From: VRUE01 sp044867925
Lineage (GTDB): Bacteria; Actinomycetota; Thermoleophilia; Solirubrobacterales; 70-9
NCBI GenBank assembly: GCA_044867925.1
Contig: JBIOVV010000076.1
Location: 1 to 32,143 of the forward strand
Length of the DNA: 32,143 nt
Direction of reading: 5' to 3'
The first letter of the stretch is position 1; every line of letters begins with the position of its first letter. Below the pieces are notes generated by a model. That model was given only the letters and a program-made list of their open reading frames with translations, was not told the DNA's origin and searched no databases. Shown here piece after piece: positions 1 to 8,076 of the stretch. Position numbers and translations under genes: made by a program.

Positions 1-50
1 CCCCCACGCCCCGGCCTGCCCGCCGTCGAGCGGGATAAGTTGGTGCCGCA

Positions 51-1622
51 ATGGAGTCGAGCAGCCCCAAACGCGCCGGCCTCACCCTCGCCGCGCTGAT
101 CCTGGTCGCGGCCGTGGCCAACCTCAACCTGGCGGTCGCCAACGTCGCCCTGCCCGACATCGGCAAGGCCTTCAACGCCGGCCAGACCTCGCTCAACCTG
201 GTCGCGGTCGGCTACTCGCTGGGGCTGGCCACCTCGGTTCTCTACCTCGGCGCCCTCGGCGACCGGCACGGGCGCAAGATGATGCTGCTGCTCGGCATGG
301 CGCTCTCGATCCCGCAAGCCCAGATCGCCGCCTTCGCGCCTTCGATCGAGGTTCTCTTCGCCGCCCGGGTGATCGGCGGCATCTCGGCCGGCATGGCCTT
401 CCCGACCACGCTGGCGCTGATCACGGCGCTCTGGTCGGGCGCGGCGCGAACCCGCTCGATCGCCCTCTGGTCGGCGATCGGCGGCGCGATCGCCTCGCTC
501 GGGCCGCTGATCTCCGGCGCCCTGCTCGAGCAATTCGACTGGGGCTCGGTCTTCCTGATCACCCTGCCGCTCGCCGCCGTCGCCCTCTACCTGGCCTGGC
601 GCTACGTCCCCGCCCACGTCAACGAGACGACCGAGCCGGTCGACAACTTCGGCGGCATCCTCTCGATCCTGCTGATCGCCGCGATCGTGATGGGGATCAA
701 CCTGGCACCGGTGCCCGGCAAGGGAACGCTGGCGATCGGGCTCGGCGTGATCGCGCTCGTCGCGACTGCGGCATTCGTCATGCGCCAGCGCCGGGCGCGA
801 TCGCCGCTCTATGACCTCGAGGTGGCCGGCCGGCGGATCTTCTGGGTCGCCGCCTGCGCCGGGATCATCGTCTTCGGCTCGCTGATGGGGGCGATGTTCA
901 TCGGCCAGCAGTTCCTCCAGAACGTGCTCGACTACTCGACCGTGGATTCCGGCCTGGCGATCCTGCCGGCGGCGGCGCTGATGGTGGTCGTCGCCCCCCG
1001 CTCGGCGAAGCTGGTCGAGGCGCGCGGCGCCCGTTTCACGCTGCTCGTCGGCTACCTCTTCTGCCTGCTCGGCTTCCTCACCATGCTGCTGCTCTGGAAG
1101 CAGGGCATCTCCTACTGGAAGGTGGGCCTCGGCTACGCGCTGATCGGGATTGGGGTCGGCTTTGCCGGCACCCCGGCCTCGCACTCGCTGACCGGCTCGG
1201 TCCCGGTCACCCGCGCCGGGATGGCCTCGGGGACCGCCGACCTGCAGCGCGATCTCGGCGGCGCGATCATGCAGTCGATCTTCGGCGCCCTGCTCACCGC
1301 CGGCTACGCCGCCGCCGCCGGCGCCGCGATCGCCTCCTCGGGCGAATCGGCCAAGGTCACGGAGAACGTCGAAGGCGAGCTGACCAAGTCCTTCTCCAGC
1401 GCCGCCGACCTCGCATCGCAGTACCCGGGCCACTCGAACCAGATCATCGCCGCCGCCAAGGCATCGTTCCTGCAGGGGGACGAGCTCGCCTACGCGGCGG
1501 GAATCGTCGCCGTCCTGCTCGGCGGGGCGCTGGTCTTCTTCTTCTTCCCGAAGCGGGACGAAGAGGAGTCGCTGCTCGCCAGGTACCAGGCGGAAGACAG
1601 CGAGCCCGCTGTCGCTGCCTGA
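51..1622 (+). CDS. DHA2-type MFS multidrug exporter (14-TM)
   Basis: The 523-residue protein is a membrane antiporter of the major facilitator superfamily, DHA2 (EmrB/QacA) type. Family members use the proton gradient to expel drugs or other amphipathic compounds. The first helix starts near residue 10. The TM2-TM3 loop carries motif A (GALGDRHGRK, about residues 67-76). The TM5 region has a motif-C-like GPLISG followed by FDWGSVFLITLP, a DHA2 hallmark. The length matches 14-TM members, and the C-terminus is a charged tail after a last helix ending in FFFFPK. The start is ATG at 51 with no strong ribosome site. The stop lies 4 bp before the LtrA-family gene, so the two are probably co-transcribed. 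A paralogue of similar length lies at 3058-4635. The substrate cannot be read from the sequence. Confidence 0.9.
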   Translation: MESSSPKRAGLTLAALILVAAVANLNLAVANVALPDIGKAFNAGQTSLNLVAVGYSLGLATSVLYLGALGDRHGRKMMLLLGMALSIPQAQIAAFAPSIEVLFAARVIGGISAGMAFPTTLALITALWSGAARTRSIALWSAIGGAIASLGPLISGALLEQFDWGSVFLITLPLAAVALYLAWRYVPAHVNETTEPVDNFGGILSILLIAAIVMGINLAPVPGKGTLAIGLGVIALVATAAFVMRQRRARSPLYDLEVAGRRIFWVAACAGIIVFGSLMGAMFIGQQFLQNVLDYSTVDSGLAILPAAALMVVVAPRSAKLVEARGARFTLLVGYLFCLLGFLTMLLLWKQGISYWKVGLGYALIGIGVGFAGTPASHSLTGSVPVTRAGMASGTADLQRDLGGAIMQSIFGALLTAGYAAAAGAAIASSGESAKVTENVEGELTKSFSSAADLASQYPGHSNQIIAAAKASFLQGDELAYAAGIVAVLLGGALVFFFFPKRDEEESLLARYQAEDSEPAVAA

Positions 1623-1626
1623 GAAG

Positions 1627-2820
1627 ATGGCGGCCTTGGCTGCCGGCAGCGAAAGAAGTCAGTCCCGCCTCGGAGCAACCTTGCGCGAAGGCGAGCGGGT
1701 GACCCCGCTGGAGCTCTTCTTCGACCTCGTATTCGTGCTGGCAATCACCCAGTGCACGGCGCTGATGTCGCACCACACGACCTGGAGCGGGCTGGCCCAG
1801 GGGCTCCTGGTGCTGGGCATGCTCTGGTGGGCCTGGGTCGGCTACTCGTGGCTGACCAGCGTGCTCGACCCCGAGGAGGGGGCGGTGCGCCTGGTCATGT
1901 TCGGCGCGATGGCGGCGCTGCTGCTCGTGTCGCTCTGCGTGCCCGAAGCATTCGGCGACTTGGCGCTCGTCTTCGCCCTCGCCTACGGCGCAGTGCGCGT
2001 CGCCCACATCGGCCTCTTCATGCTCGCCAGCCCCGACGACGACAACCTGCGGCACTCGGTGCTGGGCCTGGCCGCCAGCAGCGCGATCGCCGTGCTGCTG
2101 CTCGCCGCTGCCTCGCTCTTCGACGGCGCCGCCCAGGGTGCCCTCTGGGCGCTCGCCCTCTTCCTCGACATGGGCGGGCCCTACCTATTCGGCTCCGAGG
2201 GCTGGAAGCTCGTCCCCGGCCACTTCGCCGAGCGCCACGGCCTGATCGTGATCATCGCCCTCGGCGAGTCGATCGTCGCGATCGGGGTAGGCGCCTCGGG
2301 CGCGCTCGATCTCGGCATCGGCACCGCGGCGGTGCTGGGCGTCGCCGTGGCGGCGGCGATGTGGTGGATCTACTTCGACATCGTCGCGATCGTCTCCAGC
2401 CGCCGCCTCGCCGAGGCCGAGGAGGGACGGGTCCAGAACGAGATGGCACGCGACTCCTACTCATACCTGCACCTGCCGATGGTCGCCGGGATCGTCCTGG
2501 TCGCGCTCGGCATGAAGAAGACGATCGGCCACTTCGACGATCACCTGCACACGGTCGAAGCCTTCGCCCTGCTCGGCGGCGTAGCCGTCTACCTGCTCGG
2601 CCTCGCCGCCTTCCGCTACCGCCACGTGCACACGATCAACCGCCAGCGACTCGGCCTCGCGGTCGTGCTGCTGATCCTCGTCCCGGTGGCGACCGCGGTG
2701 CCGGCCCTGCTCGCGCTCGCCGTGCTCAGCATCCTGCTCTGGGCGATGATCGCCTACGAGACCCGCCTCTACGGCGAGAACCGCCACGAGGTGCGCCGCC
2801 CTCAGGCGACCCAGGCCTGA
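1627..2820 (+). CDS. Low temperature requirement protein A (LtrA) family membrane protein
   Basis: The 397-residue integral membrane protein carries the defining LtrA motif near the N-terminus, TPLELFFDLVFVLAITQ (about residues 24-40), followed by many hydrophobic helices. A second typical block, ERHGLIVIIALGESIVAIG, sits near residue 200-220. The family is named after a Listeria gene needed for growth in the cold; its biochemical activity is unknown. The start ATG is 4 bp after the stop of the upstream exporter, which indicates one transcript. It sits between two DHA2 exporters, but nothing in the sequence shows a shared substrate. Family assignment is firm and function is open. Confidence 0.88.
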   Translation: MAALAAGSERSQSRLGATLREGERVTPLELFFDLVFVLAITQCTALMSHHTTWSGLAQGLLVLGMLWWAWVGYSWLTSVLDPEEGAVRLVMFGAMAALLLVSLCVPEAFGDLALVFALAYGAVRVAHIGLFMLASPDDDNLRHSVLGLAASSAIAVLLLAAASLFDGAAQGALWALALFLDMGGPYLFGSEGWKLVPGHFAERHGLIVIIALGESIVAIGVGASGALDLGIGTAAVLGVAVAAAMWWIYFDIVAIVSSRRLAEAEEGRVQNEMARDSYSYLHLPMVAGIVLVALGMKKTIGHFDDHLHTVEAFALLGGVAVYLLGLAAFRYRHVHTINRQRLGLAVVLLILVPVATAVPALLALAVLSILLWAMIAYETRLYGENRHEVRRPQATQA

Positions 2821-2841
2821 CCGGCAACGAGCGCTTCGCCG

Positions 2842-3015
2842 CTAGCTGGTCGCCAGGCCGATGGCCAGCAGCGGGAAGGACAGCATCAGGCCGAGATAGG
2901 CGCCGATCATGGCGGCGGTGGCGACGCTCGTCGTGCGTGAGCGCAGGCCCGAGATGACGCCGATCAGGAAGATCGCGGCGGCAAGAACGAGGCCAATCCA
3001 AAATACGTCCGGCAT
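2842..3015 (-). CDS. Small two-helix membrane protein, unknown function
   Basis: This is a 57-residue open frame starting MPDVFWIGLVLAAAIFLIGV and ending LLAIGLATS. It has two hydrophobic segments (about residues 5-22 and 33-53) separated by a short basic loop, GLRSRTTS. It fills the gap between the LtrA-family gene and the next exporter and runs convergent to LtrA. No strong ribosome site is visible before the ATG. The frame stays open well upstream, but that extension is antisense to the neighbouring exporter and lacks protein-like composition. The hydrophobic pattern is the only support for it being real. I do not recognise a family. Confidence 0.55.
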   Translation of the reverse strand: MPDVFWIGLVLAAAIFLIGVISGLRSRTTSVATAAMIGAYLGLMLSFPLLAIGLATS

Positions 3016-3057
3016 CAGCGCCGCGAGACTATCGAACAGGGAGGATTCGGCGGGCTG

Positions 3058-4635
3058 GTGGCAAACCGGATGAGCATGGATACCGGCGGCGGCGTCAACA
3101 AGAAGCTGACCCTTGCGGCGATGATCTTCGCCGTCTCGATGACCTTCATCGACATGACGATCGTCGCGATCGCGGTGCCCAGCCTGCAGGACGACCTCTC
3201 GCTCTCCTCGACCGGAGTGCAGTGGATCGTCAACGGCTACCTGCTCTCGCTCTCGGCCCTGTTCGCCTTCGGCGGCCGCATCGCCGACATCGCCGGGCAC
3301 CGCAGCATGGTCGTGCTCGGCGTGATCGTCTTCGCCACCGCCTCCGCCCTCTGCGGCGCCACCCCGACCGGCAGCCTCGACGAGGCCTGGATCGTCACCT
3401 TCCGCGTGATCCAGGGGGCCGGCGCGGCGATCATGTTCCCGGCGGCGCTGGCGATCGTGCTCGGCGCCTTCCCGGTCAGCGAACGCGGCAAGGCGCTGGC
3501 GCTCTTCTTCGCGATCACCGGGGGGCTCACCTCGATCGGGCCGCTCGCCGGTGGCTACCTGGTCGAGATCAGCTGGCGGACGATCTTCTGGGTCAACATC
3601 CCGGTCGCGATCATCGCCCTGGTCCTCACCGCGATCGCCAAGCCAGAGAACGCGAAGCACCCGGCGCCGCTCGATTACCGCGGCACCCTGCTCGTCTCCG
3701 GCGGCATGGGCCTCGCTGTGCTCGGGTTGCAGCAGTCGAGCGTCTGGGGCTGGGGCAGCGCGATCACCTGGATCTGCATCGCCGCCGGGATCGCGCTCCT
3801 CGCCGCCTTCGTCCTCTACGAGCTGCGCATCGAGAACCCGCTGATCCAGATTCGGACCTTCGCCGACCGGGCCTTCGCGGTGGACAACGCGATCCTCTTC
3901 CTGCTGATGATCCCCTTCATCCCGCTCTTCTTCTTCGCCAGCATGTACGCGCAGATATCGCTCGGCGAAAGCGCCTCGGAAACGGGCCTCTACCTGCTGA
4001 TCTTCTTCGCCGGCTTCGCGGTCTCCTCGCAGTACGGAGGAAGGATCCTCGACCGGGTCGGCGCTCGGCCCGCGGTCATACTCGGCTGCGCCGTCGCTGC
4101 GGTCGGCTTCGCCCTCTGGGCCCACTCGCTGACCGACCTCTCGGTCAGCTCGCAGTGGTACTACATCGTCATCGCCGGGGCCGGGGTCGGCTTGGTGCTC
4201 AGCCCCGCCAATACCGACGCGCTCAACCGGGTTCCGGCGAGCCGCTACGGCGAGGCGACCGGGATCACCCAGACCGTGCGCAACTTCGGCTCCAGCCTCG
4301 GCATGGCCGTGCTCGGCACGATCCTGATCCTCGAAAACAAGGCAAACCTGGAGTCGACCCTCGGCGCCGAGGGCGTGCCGAAGGCGCAGGCGGACGAAAT
4401 CGCCGACTCGATCAGCCAGGGCAGCTCCAGCAGCAGCGAAGGCTTCGCCGAAGTCGCCGGCGCCAACGCGCACCAGCTCTTCGCCGCGGTCCAGCACGAC
4501 TTCGCCCTCGCCACCCGTACGGTCTTCTACGCGATGGCCGGGGTGATGGCCGTGGCCTTCGTCGTCGCCTTGGTGACGATGCCCGCCGGCAAGGTCACCG
4601 AGCTGCCCACCGAGCCGGACGACAGCACCGCCTAG
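3058..4635 (+). CDS. DHA2-type MFS exporter (14-TM)
   Basis: The roughly 525-residue protein is a second DHA2-family major facilitator. TM1 carries the family pattern FIDMTIVAIAVPSLQDDL, followed by VQWIVNGYLLSLSALFAFGG and a motif-A loop, GRIADIAGHR. The TM5 region has a GPLAGG motif C and then WRTIFWVNIPVA, the DHA2 signature. A long soluble segment rich in Ser and Gln (QGSSSSSEGF) precedes the last helix. The start is uncertain: GTG at 3058 sits 12 bp after GGGAGG (3040-3045), while ATG codons lie at 3070 and 3076. The small minus-strand gene at 2842-3015 reads away from it. Export of a drug-like compound is inferred from the family only. Confidence 0.9.
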   Translation: MANRMSMDTGGGVNKKLTLAAMIFAVSMTFIDMTIVAIAVPSLQDDLSLSSTGVQWIVNGYLLSLSALFAFGGRIADIAGHRSMVVLGVIVFATASALCGATPTGSLDEAWIVTFRVIQGAGAAIMFPAALAIVLGAFPVSERGKALALFFAITGGLTSIGPLAGGYLVEISWRTIFWVNIPVAIIALVLTAIAKPENAKHPAPLDYRGTLLVSGGMGLAVLGLQQSSVWGWGSAITWICIAAGIALLAAFVLYELRIENPLIQIRTFADRAFAVDNAILFLLMIPFIPLFFFASMYAQISLGESASETGLYLLIFFAGFAVSSQYGGRILDRVGARPAVILGCAVAAVGFALWAHSLTDLSVSSQWYYIVIAGAGVGLVLSPANTDALNRVPASRYGEATGITQTVRNFGSSLGMAVLGTILILENKANLESTLGAEGVPKAQADEIADSISQGSSSSSEGFAEVAGANAHQLFAAVQHDFALATRTVFYAMAGVMAVAFVVALVTMPAGKVTELPTEPDDSTA

Positions 4636-4638
4636 CTG

Positions 4639-4689
4639 GGAGGGTGCACCGCCGCCGCCAGGCGGCGAGGGGGTTTCGCCAGACCCTCC
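4639..4689. terminator. Hairpin between convergent genes, candidate bidirectional terminator
   Basis: GGAGGGT (4639-4645) pairs with ACCCTCC (4683-4689), and a GC-rich inner repeat of GCCGCC/GGCGGC type lies around 4651-4666. The structure fills the whole gap between the convergent exporter (stop 4635) and the small coiled-coil gene (stop 4689). There is no clear T tract, as is common in high-G+C genomes, so termination is inferred from position. Confidence 0.4.
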
Positions 4690-4967
4690 TAGGCCGCGAT
4701 CAGCGCCACCAACGCCGTGACGAGCGCGGCGGTCAGCGCGGCGATGATTCCGCCACCGACCAGCATCAGCGTGCGGTTCAGGCCGTCGAAGCCTGCCTTC
4801 ATCCCAATCCGTATCTCGCGTACATCCGCTTCCACCCGATCGAAGCGGTGATCGACCTGCTTGAAGCGCTCGTCGACCTGCCGGAAGCGTTCGTCCACCC
4901 GGTCGAAGCGTTCGTCCACCCGGCCGCTCAACGCATCCAAGCGATCGTCCGTCCAGTTCACTCTCAT
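4689..4967 (-). CDS. Small heptad-repeat coiled-coil protein with C-terminal membrane anchor
   Basis: The 92-residue protein has three parts. A short N-terminus is followed by a run of near-identical heptads at about residues 16-49 (RVDERFD, RVDERFR, QVDERFK, QVDHRFD, RVEADVR). A hydrophobic C-terminal helix at about 67-91 begins TLMLVGGGIIAAL. This predicts a membrane-anchored coiled-coil oligomer facing the cytoplasm. Starts are ambiguous. The ribosome site GGAGG occurs twice, giving ATG at 4967 (10 bp spacing) or GTG at 4961 (8 bp from a GGAGGTGAT site); an earlier ATG at 4976 has only 1 bp spacing. Similar short proteins are common in actinobacteria and phages without an assigned role. 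Confidence 0.65.
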   Translation of the reverse strand: MRVNWTDDRLDALSGRVDERFDRVDERFRQVDERFKQVDHRFDRVEADVREIRIGMKAGFDGLNRTLMLVGGGIIAALTAALVTALVALIAA

Positions 4968-5099
4968 CACCTCCATGCCTCCAGCGTGCCTCGGGTCGCC
5001 GCAACCGTTGCGCGCTGAATGTCACAGGTCTGAAGCTTTTTGTCTGCGGCAGACGTTACAGAATGGACAGCGCTGAGCGCCGCGAGATAGGTTTTGGAC

Positions 5100-5696
5100 G
5101 TGAAGCTGCTCGCCTTCAGCGACCTGCACCGCGACCTCGGCCAAGCCGCCGAGCTGGTCGCGATGTCGGCCGAGGCCGACGTGGTGATCGGCGCCGGGGA
5201 CTTCGCTTCGGTGCACGAGGGATTGGCCGAGACGATCGCCGCCCTGGCCGGGATCCAGCAGCCGACCGTGCTCGTGCCCGGCAACAACGAGACCGAGGAT
5301 GCGCTGCGCGAGGCTGCCGCGACCTGGAGCGCGGCGACGGTCCTGCACGGCGGCGGCGGCACGATCGACGGCGTCGAGTTCTACGGGCTCGGCGCCGGCG
5401 TGCCGGTCACGCCCTGGGAGTGGAGCTTCGACCTCGACGACGAGGCGGCGGCATCGATGCTCGAAGACTGTCCCGAGGGCGCCATCCTCGTTCTCCACTC
5501 ACCGCCGCGGGGGCACTGCGACGCCAACGGCTCCGGCGATCATTTCGGCAGCCCCGCCCTGCTCCAGGCGATCGAGCAGAAGGCGCCGCGGCTCGCCGTC
5601 TGCGGCCACATCCACGAGTCCTGGGGCTGCCAGAGCCAGATCGGCGAGACGCCGGTCCGCAACCTCGGGCCGCAGGGAACCTGGATCGAGGTCTAG
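5100..5696 (+). CDS. Calcineurin-like metallophosphoesterase
   Basis: The 198-residue cytosolic protein carries the metal-binding motifs of the metallophosphoesterase fold in order: SDLH (Asp8, His10), GAGD (Asp34), GNNE (from Gly61), LHSPP in the second half and CGHIHE near the C-terminus. The family uses two metal ions to cleave phosphomono- or diesters; no substrate can be assigned. I chose GTG at 5100, which gives the standard beginning MKLLAFSDLH; a TTG two codons upstream is possible. The gene ends convergently with the reductase-like gene, and both stop codons lie inside one CTAG (5693-5696). The preceding 130 bp contain no gene. Confidence 0.85.
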   Translation: MKLLAFSDLHRDLGQAAELVAMSAEADVVIGAGDFASVHEGLAETIAALAGIQQPTVLVPGNNETEDALREAAATWSAATVLHGGGGTIDGVEFYGLGAGVPVTPWEWSFDLDDEAAASMLEDCPEGAILVLHSPPRGHCDANGSGDHFGSPALLQAIEQKAPRLAVCGHIHESWGCQSQIGETPVRNLGPQGTWIEV

Positions 5697-6334
5697 GCGG
5701 AACGGCGGTAGAAGAGGTGCGCGACGTCCGGTGCCTCGACCACCCGCACCTGCTCCAGCCCGACCTCGGGACCGAGGTTCTCGAGCAGGCGCCTGCCGCC
5801 GCCGAGCAGGATCGGCGCGACGTTGAGCAGGACCTCGTCGATCAGTCCCGCCGCCAGGTACTGCTGGGCGACCTCGGCGCCGCCGGCGATCGCGACGTCC
5901 TTCTCACCGGCGCCCGCGCGCGCCTGCTCCAGCGCCGACTCGATCCCGTCGGTGACGAATGTGAAGCTGGTGCCGCCTTGCATGGCCAGCGGCTCCCGCT
6001 CGTGGTGCGTGAGCACGAAGACCGGGTGATGGAAGGGCGGGTCATCGCCCCACCAGCCCTCCCACGGGTCCTCGCCCCAGGGGCCGGGACCGCCGCCGAA
6101 CATCCCGCGGCCCATGATCGTCGCGCCGATGCTCTCGAGCCCCTCTTCCATGATCGCGCTGCTGGCGTTGGTCTCGCCTCCCTCGCGGCCGTGGGGCTTG
6201 CGCCAAGCGGCCAGCTTGACGACCCACTCGTGAAGCGCCTCGCCACCTTCACCCAACGGATGCTCCTCGCTCGGGTTGGGGCCGGCGACGAAACCGTCGA
6301 GCGAGACCGAGATCTGGAACCTGACCTTGCTCAT
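5693..6334 (-). CDS. RibD C-terminal / dihydrofolate reductase-like protein
   Basis: The 213-residue protein resembles the stand-alone RibD-C/DHFR-like family (YyaP/YwjB type), presumed NAD(P)H-dependent reductases of unknown substrate. It opens with the family pattern KVRFQISVSLDGFVAG (residues 3-18). It contains TIMGRGMFG in the middle and the nucleotide-binding-like AIAGGAEVAQQYLAAGLIDEV in the last third, followed by LLGGGRRLLE. The start ATG overlaps the stop of the upstream small thioredoxin-fold gene by 4 bp, which indicates translational coupling. Family assignment is good and the reaction is unknown. Confidence 0.85.
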   Translation of the reverse strand: MSKVRFQISVSLDGFVAGPNPSEEHPLGEGGEALHEWVVKLAAWRKPHGREGGETNASSAIMEEGLESIGATIMGRGMFGGGPGPWGEDPWEGWWGDDPPFHHPVFVLTHHEREPLAMQGGTSFTFVTDGIESALEQARAGAGEKDVAIAGGAEVAQQYLAAGLIDEVLLNVAPILLGGGRRLLENLGPEVGLEQVRVVEAPDVAHLFYRRSA

Positions 6335-6597
6335 GCCTCGAAGAGCTTGCCGGCGCGGATCCGCGCCGCCATCTCCTTGGACTCGTCGCGGTAGGCACGG
6401 CCGTCCTCGAACTCGATCGCCGGGTACTTGCGCTGCCCGGAGACCTGCTCCAGCTCATCGCGCTTGCCCGGACGCAGCGGTCCCTTCACCACCTCGTACT
6501 CGACCCCCTGCTCGTCGAGGGCCTTCTGCACCCGCCAGCAGGGGTGGCCGTCGTACTTCGCCCACATGACTGAGCAGCGATGGAGCTTGACGGCCAC
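6331..6597 (-). CDS. Glutaredoxin/GST N-terminal-fold protein, single domain
   Basis: This 88-residue protein looks like a lone GST N-terminal (thioredoxin-fold) domain. Residues 3-6 form a first strand (VKLH). GHPCWRV places a single Cys20 at the start of helix 1, where glutaredoxins have CPxC. EYEVVKG forms the second strand. RKYPAIEF supplies the conserved cis-proline (Pro59). The next part, EDGRAYRDESKEMAARI, matches the end of the fold. There is no all-alpha GST C-terminal domain. The start is GTG at 6597. The gene overlaps the downstream reductase-like gene by 4 bp (ATGA), so the pair probably makes functionally linked proteins. A thiol-redox role is inferred from the fold and the single cysteine. 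Confidence 0.7.
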   Translation of the reverse strand: MAVKLHRCSVMWAKYDGHPCWRVQKALDEQGVEYEVVKGPLRPGKRDELEQVSGQRKYPAIEFEDGRAYRDESKEMAARIRAGKLFEA

Positions 6598-6628
6598 GAC
6601 CCCACCCTAACGCGTCGTCGCAAATTCG

Positions 6629-7090
6629 CTACTCGGGGACGAGCCGCTCGGCAACCGCATCGCTGCGGAAGTCGAAGATCCGCCTCAGATCGCGCCGCAC
6701 GAAGAGCCGGTCGGCGATCGCGCCGACCGGACCGAAGGGGACCCGGTAGCGCACCCGGTCGTGGATCACCGTCGCGCCGTCCTCGGTCGGCTCGAAGAGG
6801 TGGGTGTGCTCCCAGAGCGAGTACGGACCCCTGACCTGGATGTCGACGAAGCGCACCGGTGGTTCCCAGATCTCGATCCTGGTGCGCCAGCGGACCGGTA
6901 TGCCGTGCAGCTTGAGCCTGTAGTCGAGCAGGGTGCCGGCCTCGAACGCGCCGAGCTCGGGCGTCGTCACTTCGAAGTGGAGCCAGGGCGGCGTCAGCGG
7001 CTCGAGGTTGAGGGCGTCGCCGTAGAAGTCGAATGCCCGCTCGATCGGCACCTCTACTCGCTGGCTCCGTTCGAGGATCCGGATGGACAC
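6629..7090 (-). CDS. SRPBCC (START-like) ligand-binding protein
   Basis: The 153-residue protein belongs to the SRPBCC/polyketide-cyclase superfamily with a helix-grip fold that encloses a hydrophobic ligand. The start GTG at 7090 gives MSIRILERSQRVEVPIERAF, the usual first strand and helix. LNLEPLTPPWLHFEV follows, and then VRWRTRIEIWEPPVRFVD, PYSLWEHTHLFEP and a C-terminal helix RRIFDFRSDAVAERL. A GTG at 7111 would add seven residues. It is divergent from the SDR gene at 7128, with about 37 bp between the starts. Ligand and role are unknown. Confidence 0.8.
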   Translation of the reverse strand: MSIRILERSQRVEVPIERAFDFYGDALNLEPLTPPWLHFEVTTPELGAFEAGTLLDYRLKLHGIPVRWRTRIEIWEPPVRFVDIQVRGPYSLWEHTHLFEPTEDGATVIHDRVRYRVPFGPVGAIADRLFVRRDLRRIFDFRSDAVAERLVPE

Positions 7091-7127
7091 CGGCTCAGTC
7101 TGGCAGCCCACCGGGTAGGGCTAACTT

Positions 7128-8030
7128 GTGGAGATCGCACCCCGCACCCTCATCGCCGGCGCCACCGGCTTCATCGGCGCCCGCCTCGCCCGGACGCTGG
7201 CGGGCCGCGACGGGGCGGTCAGGTGCCTGGTCCGCGATCGCGCGAAAGCGGGCTCGCTGGCAGCCGCCAGCCTCGAGCTCCACGTCGGCGACATCACCGA
7301 TGCAGCGAGCCTCGACGGCGCGGGCAGGGATATCGAGATCGCCTATTACCTCGTTCACGCGATGGCCGGGGGCGCGGGCTTTGCCGAGCGGGAGCGCAAC
7401 GGCGCCCTCAACTTCGCCCGCATGGCCAAGCGCGAAGGGATCGGCCGGATCGTCTATCTGGGCGGCCTCGGCGACGAGAGCGAGTCAGCCCACCTGCGCA
7501 GCCGCCACGAGACCGCGCGCGTGCTCGCCGACGAGGGCCCGCCCCTGACCTACTTCCGCGCGGCGATGGTGGTCGGCGCGGGCAGCGAGTCCTACCGGAC
7601 CCTGCGCTACCTGGTCGGACGCCTGCCGGTGATGATCGCGCCCTCCTGGCTGCGCACGCAGACCCAGCCGATCGGCATCGACGCCGTCGTCGAGTACCTG
7701 CGCCGCGCTCCCGAGGTTCTCGAGTCGGCCGGGCGCGAGGTCCAGATCGGCGGCCCCGACGTGCTCTCCTACTCGGCGATGCTGGACCGGATGGCGGTCG
7801 CCATGGGCAAGCAGCCGCGACCGAAGCTTCCCGTCCCCTTCATCACCCCCTGGCTCTCGGCTCTCTGGCTCGGTCTGGTCACACCGGTGGACGTCAAGGT
7901 CGCCCGGCCCCTGGTCGAGGGCCTGACCACCGCGACGGTCGTCACCGACCGTTCGGGTGCCGCGCCTTTTGGCGTCTCCCCCGAGCCCTTCGACGAGGCG
8001 CTGCGCCGCGCCCTGGCTGAGGGAGATTAG
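7128..8030 (+). CDS. NAD(P)-binding atypical SDR (NmrA/YbjT-like)
   Basis: The 300-residue protein starts with a Rossmann nucleotide-binding motif, GATGFIG (residues 11-17), followed by CLVRDRAK and LELHVGDITD, as in NmrA-like atypical short-chain dehydrogenases. AYYLVHAMAGG and RIVYLGGLGDE match the YbjT-like/DUF2867-associated subgroup, in which the classical YxxxK active site is degenerate. The start GTG at 7128 lies 7 bp after GGTAGGG. The last 80 residues contain a short hydrophobic stretch, ITPWLSALWLGLVTPVDV, typical of the subgroup. Whether it is an enzyme or a redox sensor cannot be told. Confidence 0.85.
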   Translation: MEIAPRTLIAGATGFIGARLARTLAGRDGAVRCLVRDRAKAGSLAAASLELHVGDITDAASLDGAGRDIEIAYYLVHAMAGGAGFAERERNGALNFARMAKREGIGRIVYLGGLGDESESAHLRSRHETARVLADEGPPLTYFRAAMVVGAGSESYRTLRYLVGRLPVMIAPSWLRTQTQPIGIDAVVEYLRRAPEVLESAGREVQIGGPDVLSYSAMLDRMAVAMGKQPRPKLPVPFITPWLSALWLGLVTPVDVKVARPLVEGLTTATVVTDRSGAAPFGVSPEPFDEALRRALAEGD

Positions 8031-8040
8031 TAACAGCATC

Positions 8041-8076
8041 TTTACTATTCATGACAGCTTTACAGCTATCATGACA
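8041..8076 (+). promoter_or_regulatory. AT-rich leader with repeated TTTAC...ATGACA element
   Basis: An AT-rich island in high-G+C surroundings directly precedes the aldo/keto reductase. TTTAC at 8041-8045 is followed after 5 bp by ATGACA (8051-8056). TTTAC at 8059-8063 is followed after 7 bp by ATGACA (8071-8076). The second copy overlaps the first ATG of the gene. A regulator or core-promoter role is inferred from repetition and position. Confidence 0.35.

Noticed and set aside
4824..4922. Tandem 21-bp DNA repeats
   Set aside because: They encode the heptads of the coiled-coil protein and need no separate explanation.
3016..5025. Long open frame on the minus strand opposite the second DHA2 exporter
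   Set aside because: High G+C keeps antisense frames open. Its translation is rich in Arg, Asp, Gly and His without any domain, and the plus-strand exporter is clear. Only the last 57 codons (2842-3015) look protein-like.
5042..5054. Short palindrome GTCTG/CAGAC with a T run beside it, considered as a terminator
   Set aside because: The T run precedes the stem on the plus strand and becomes an A run after it on the minus strand, so the order is wrong for termination in either direction.
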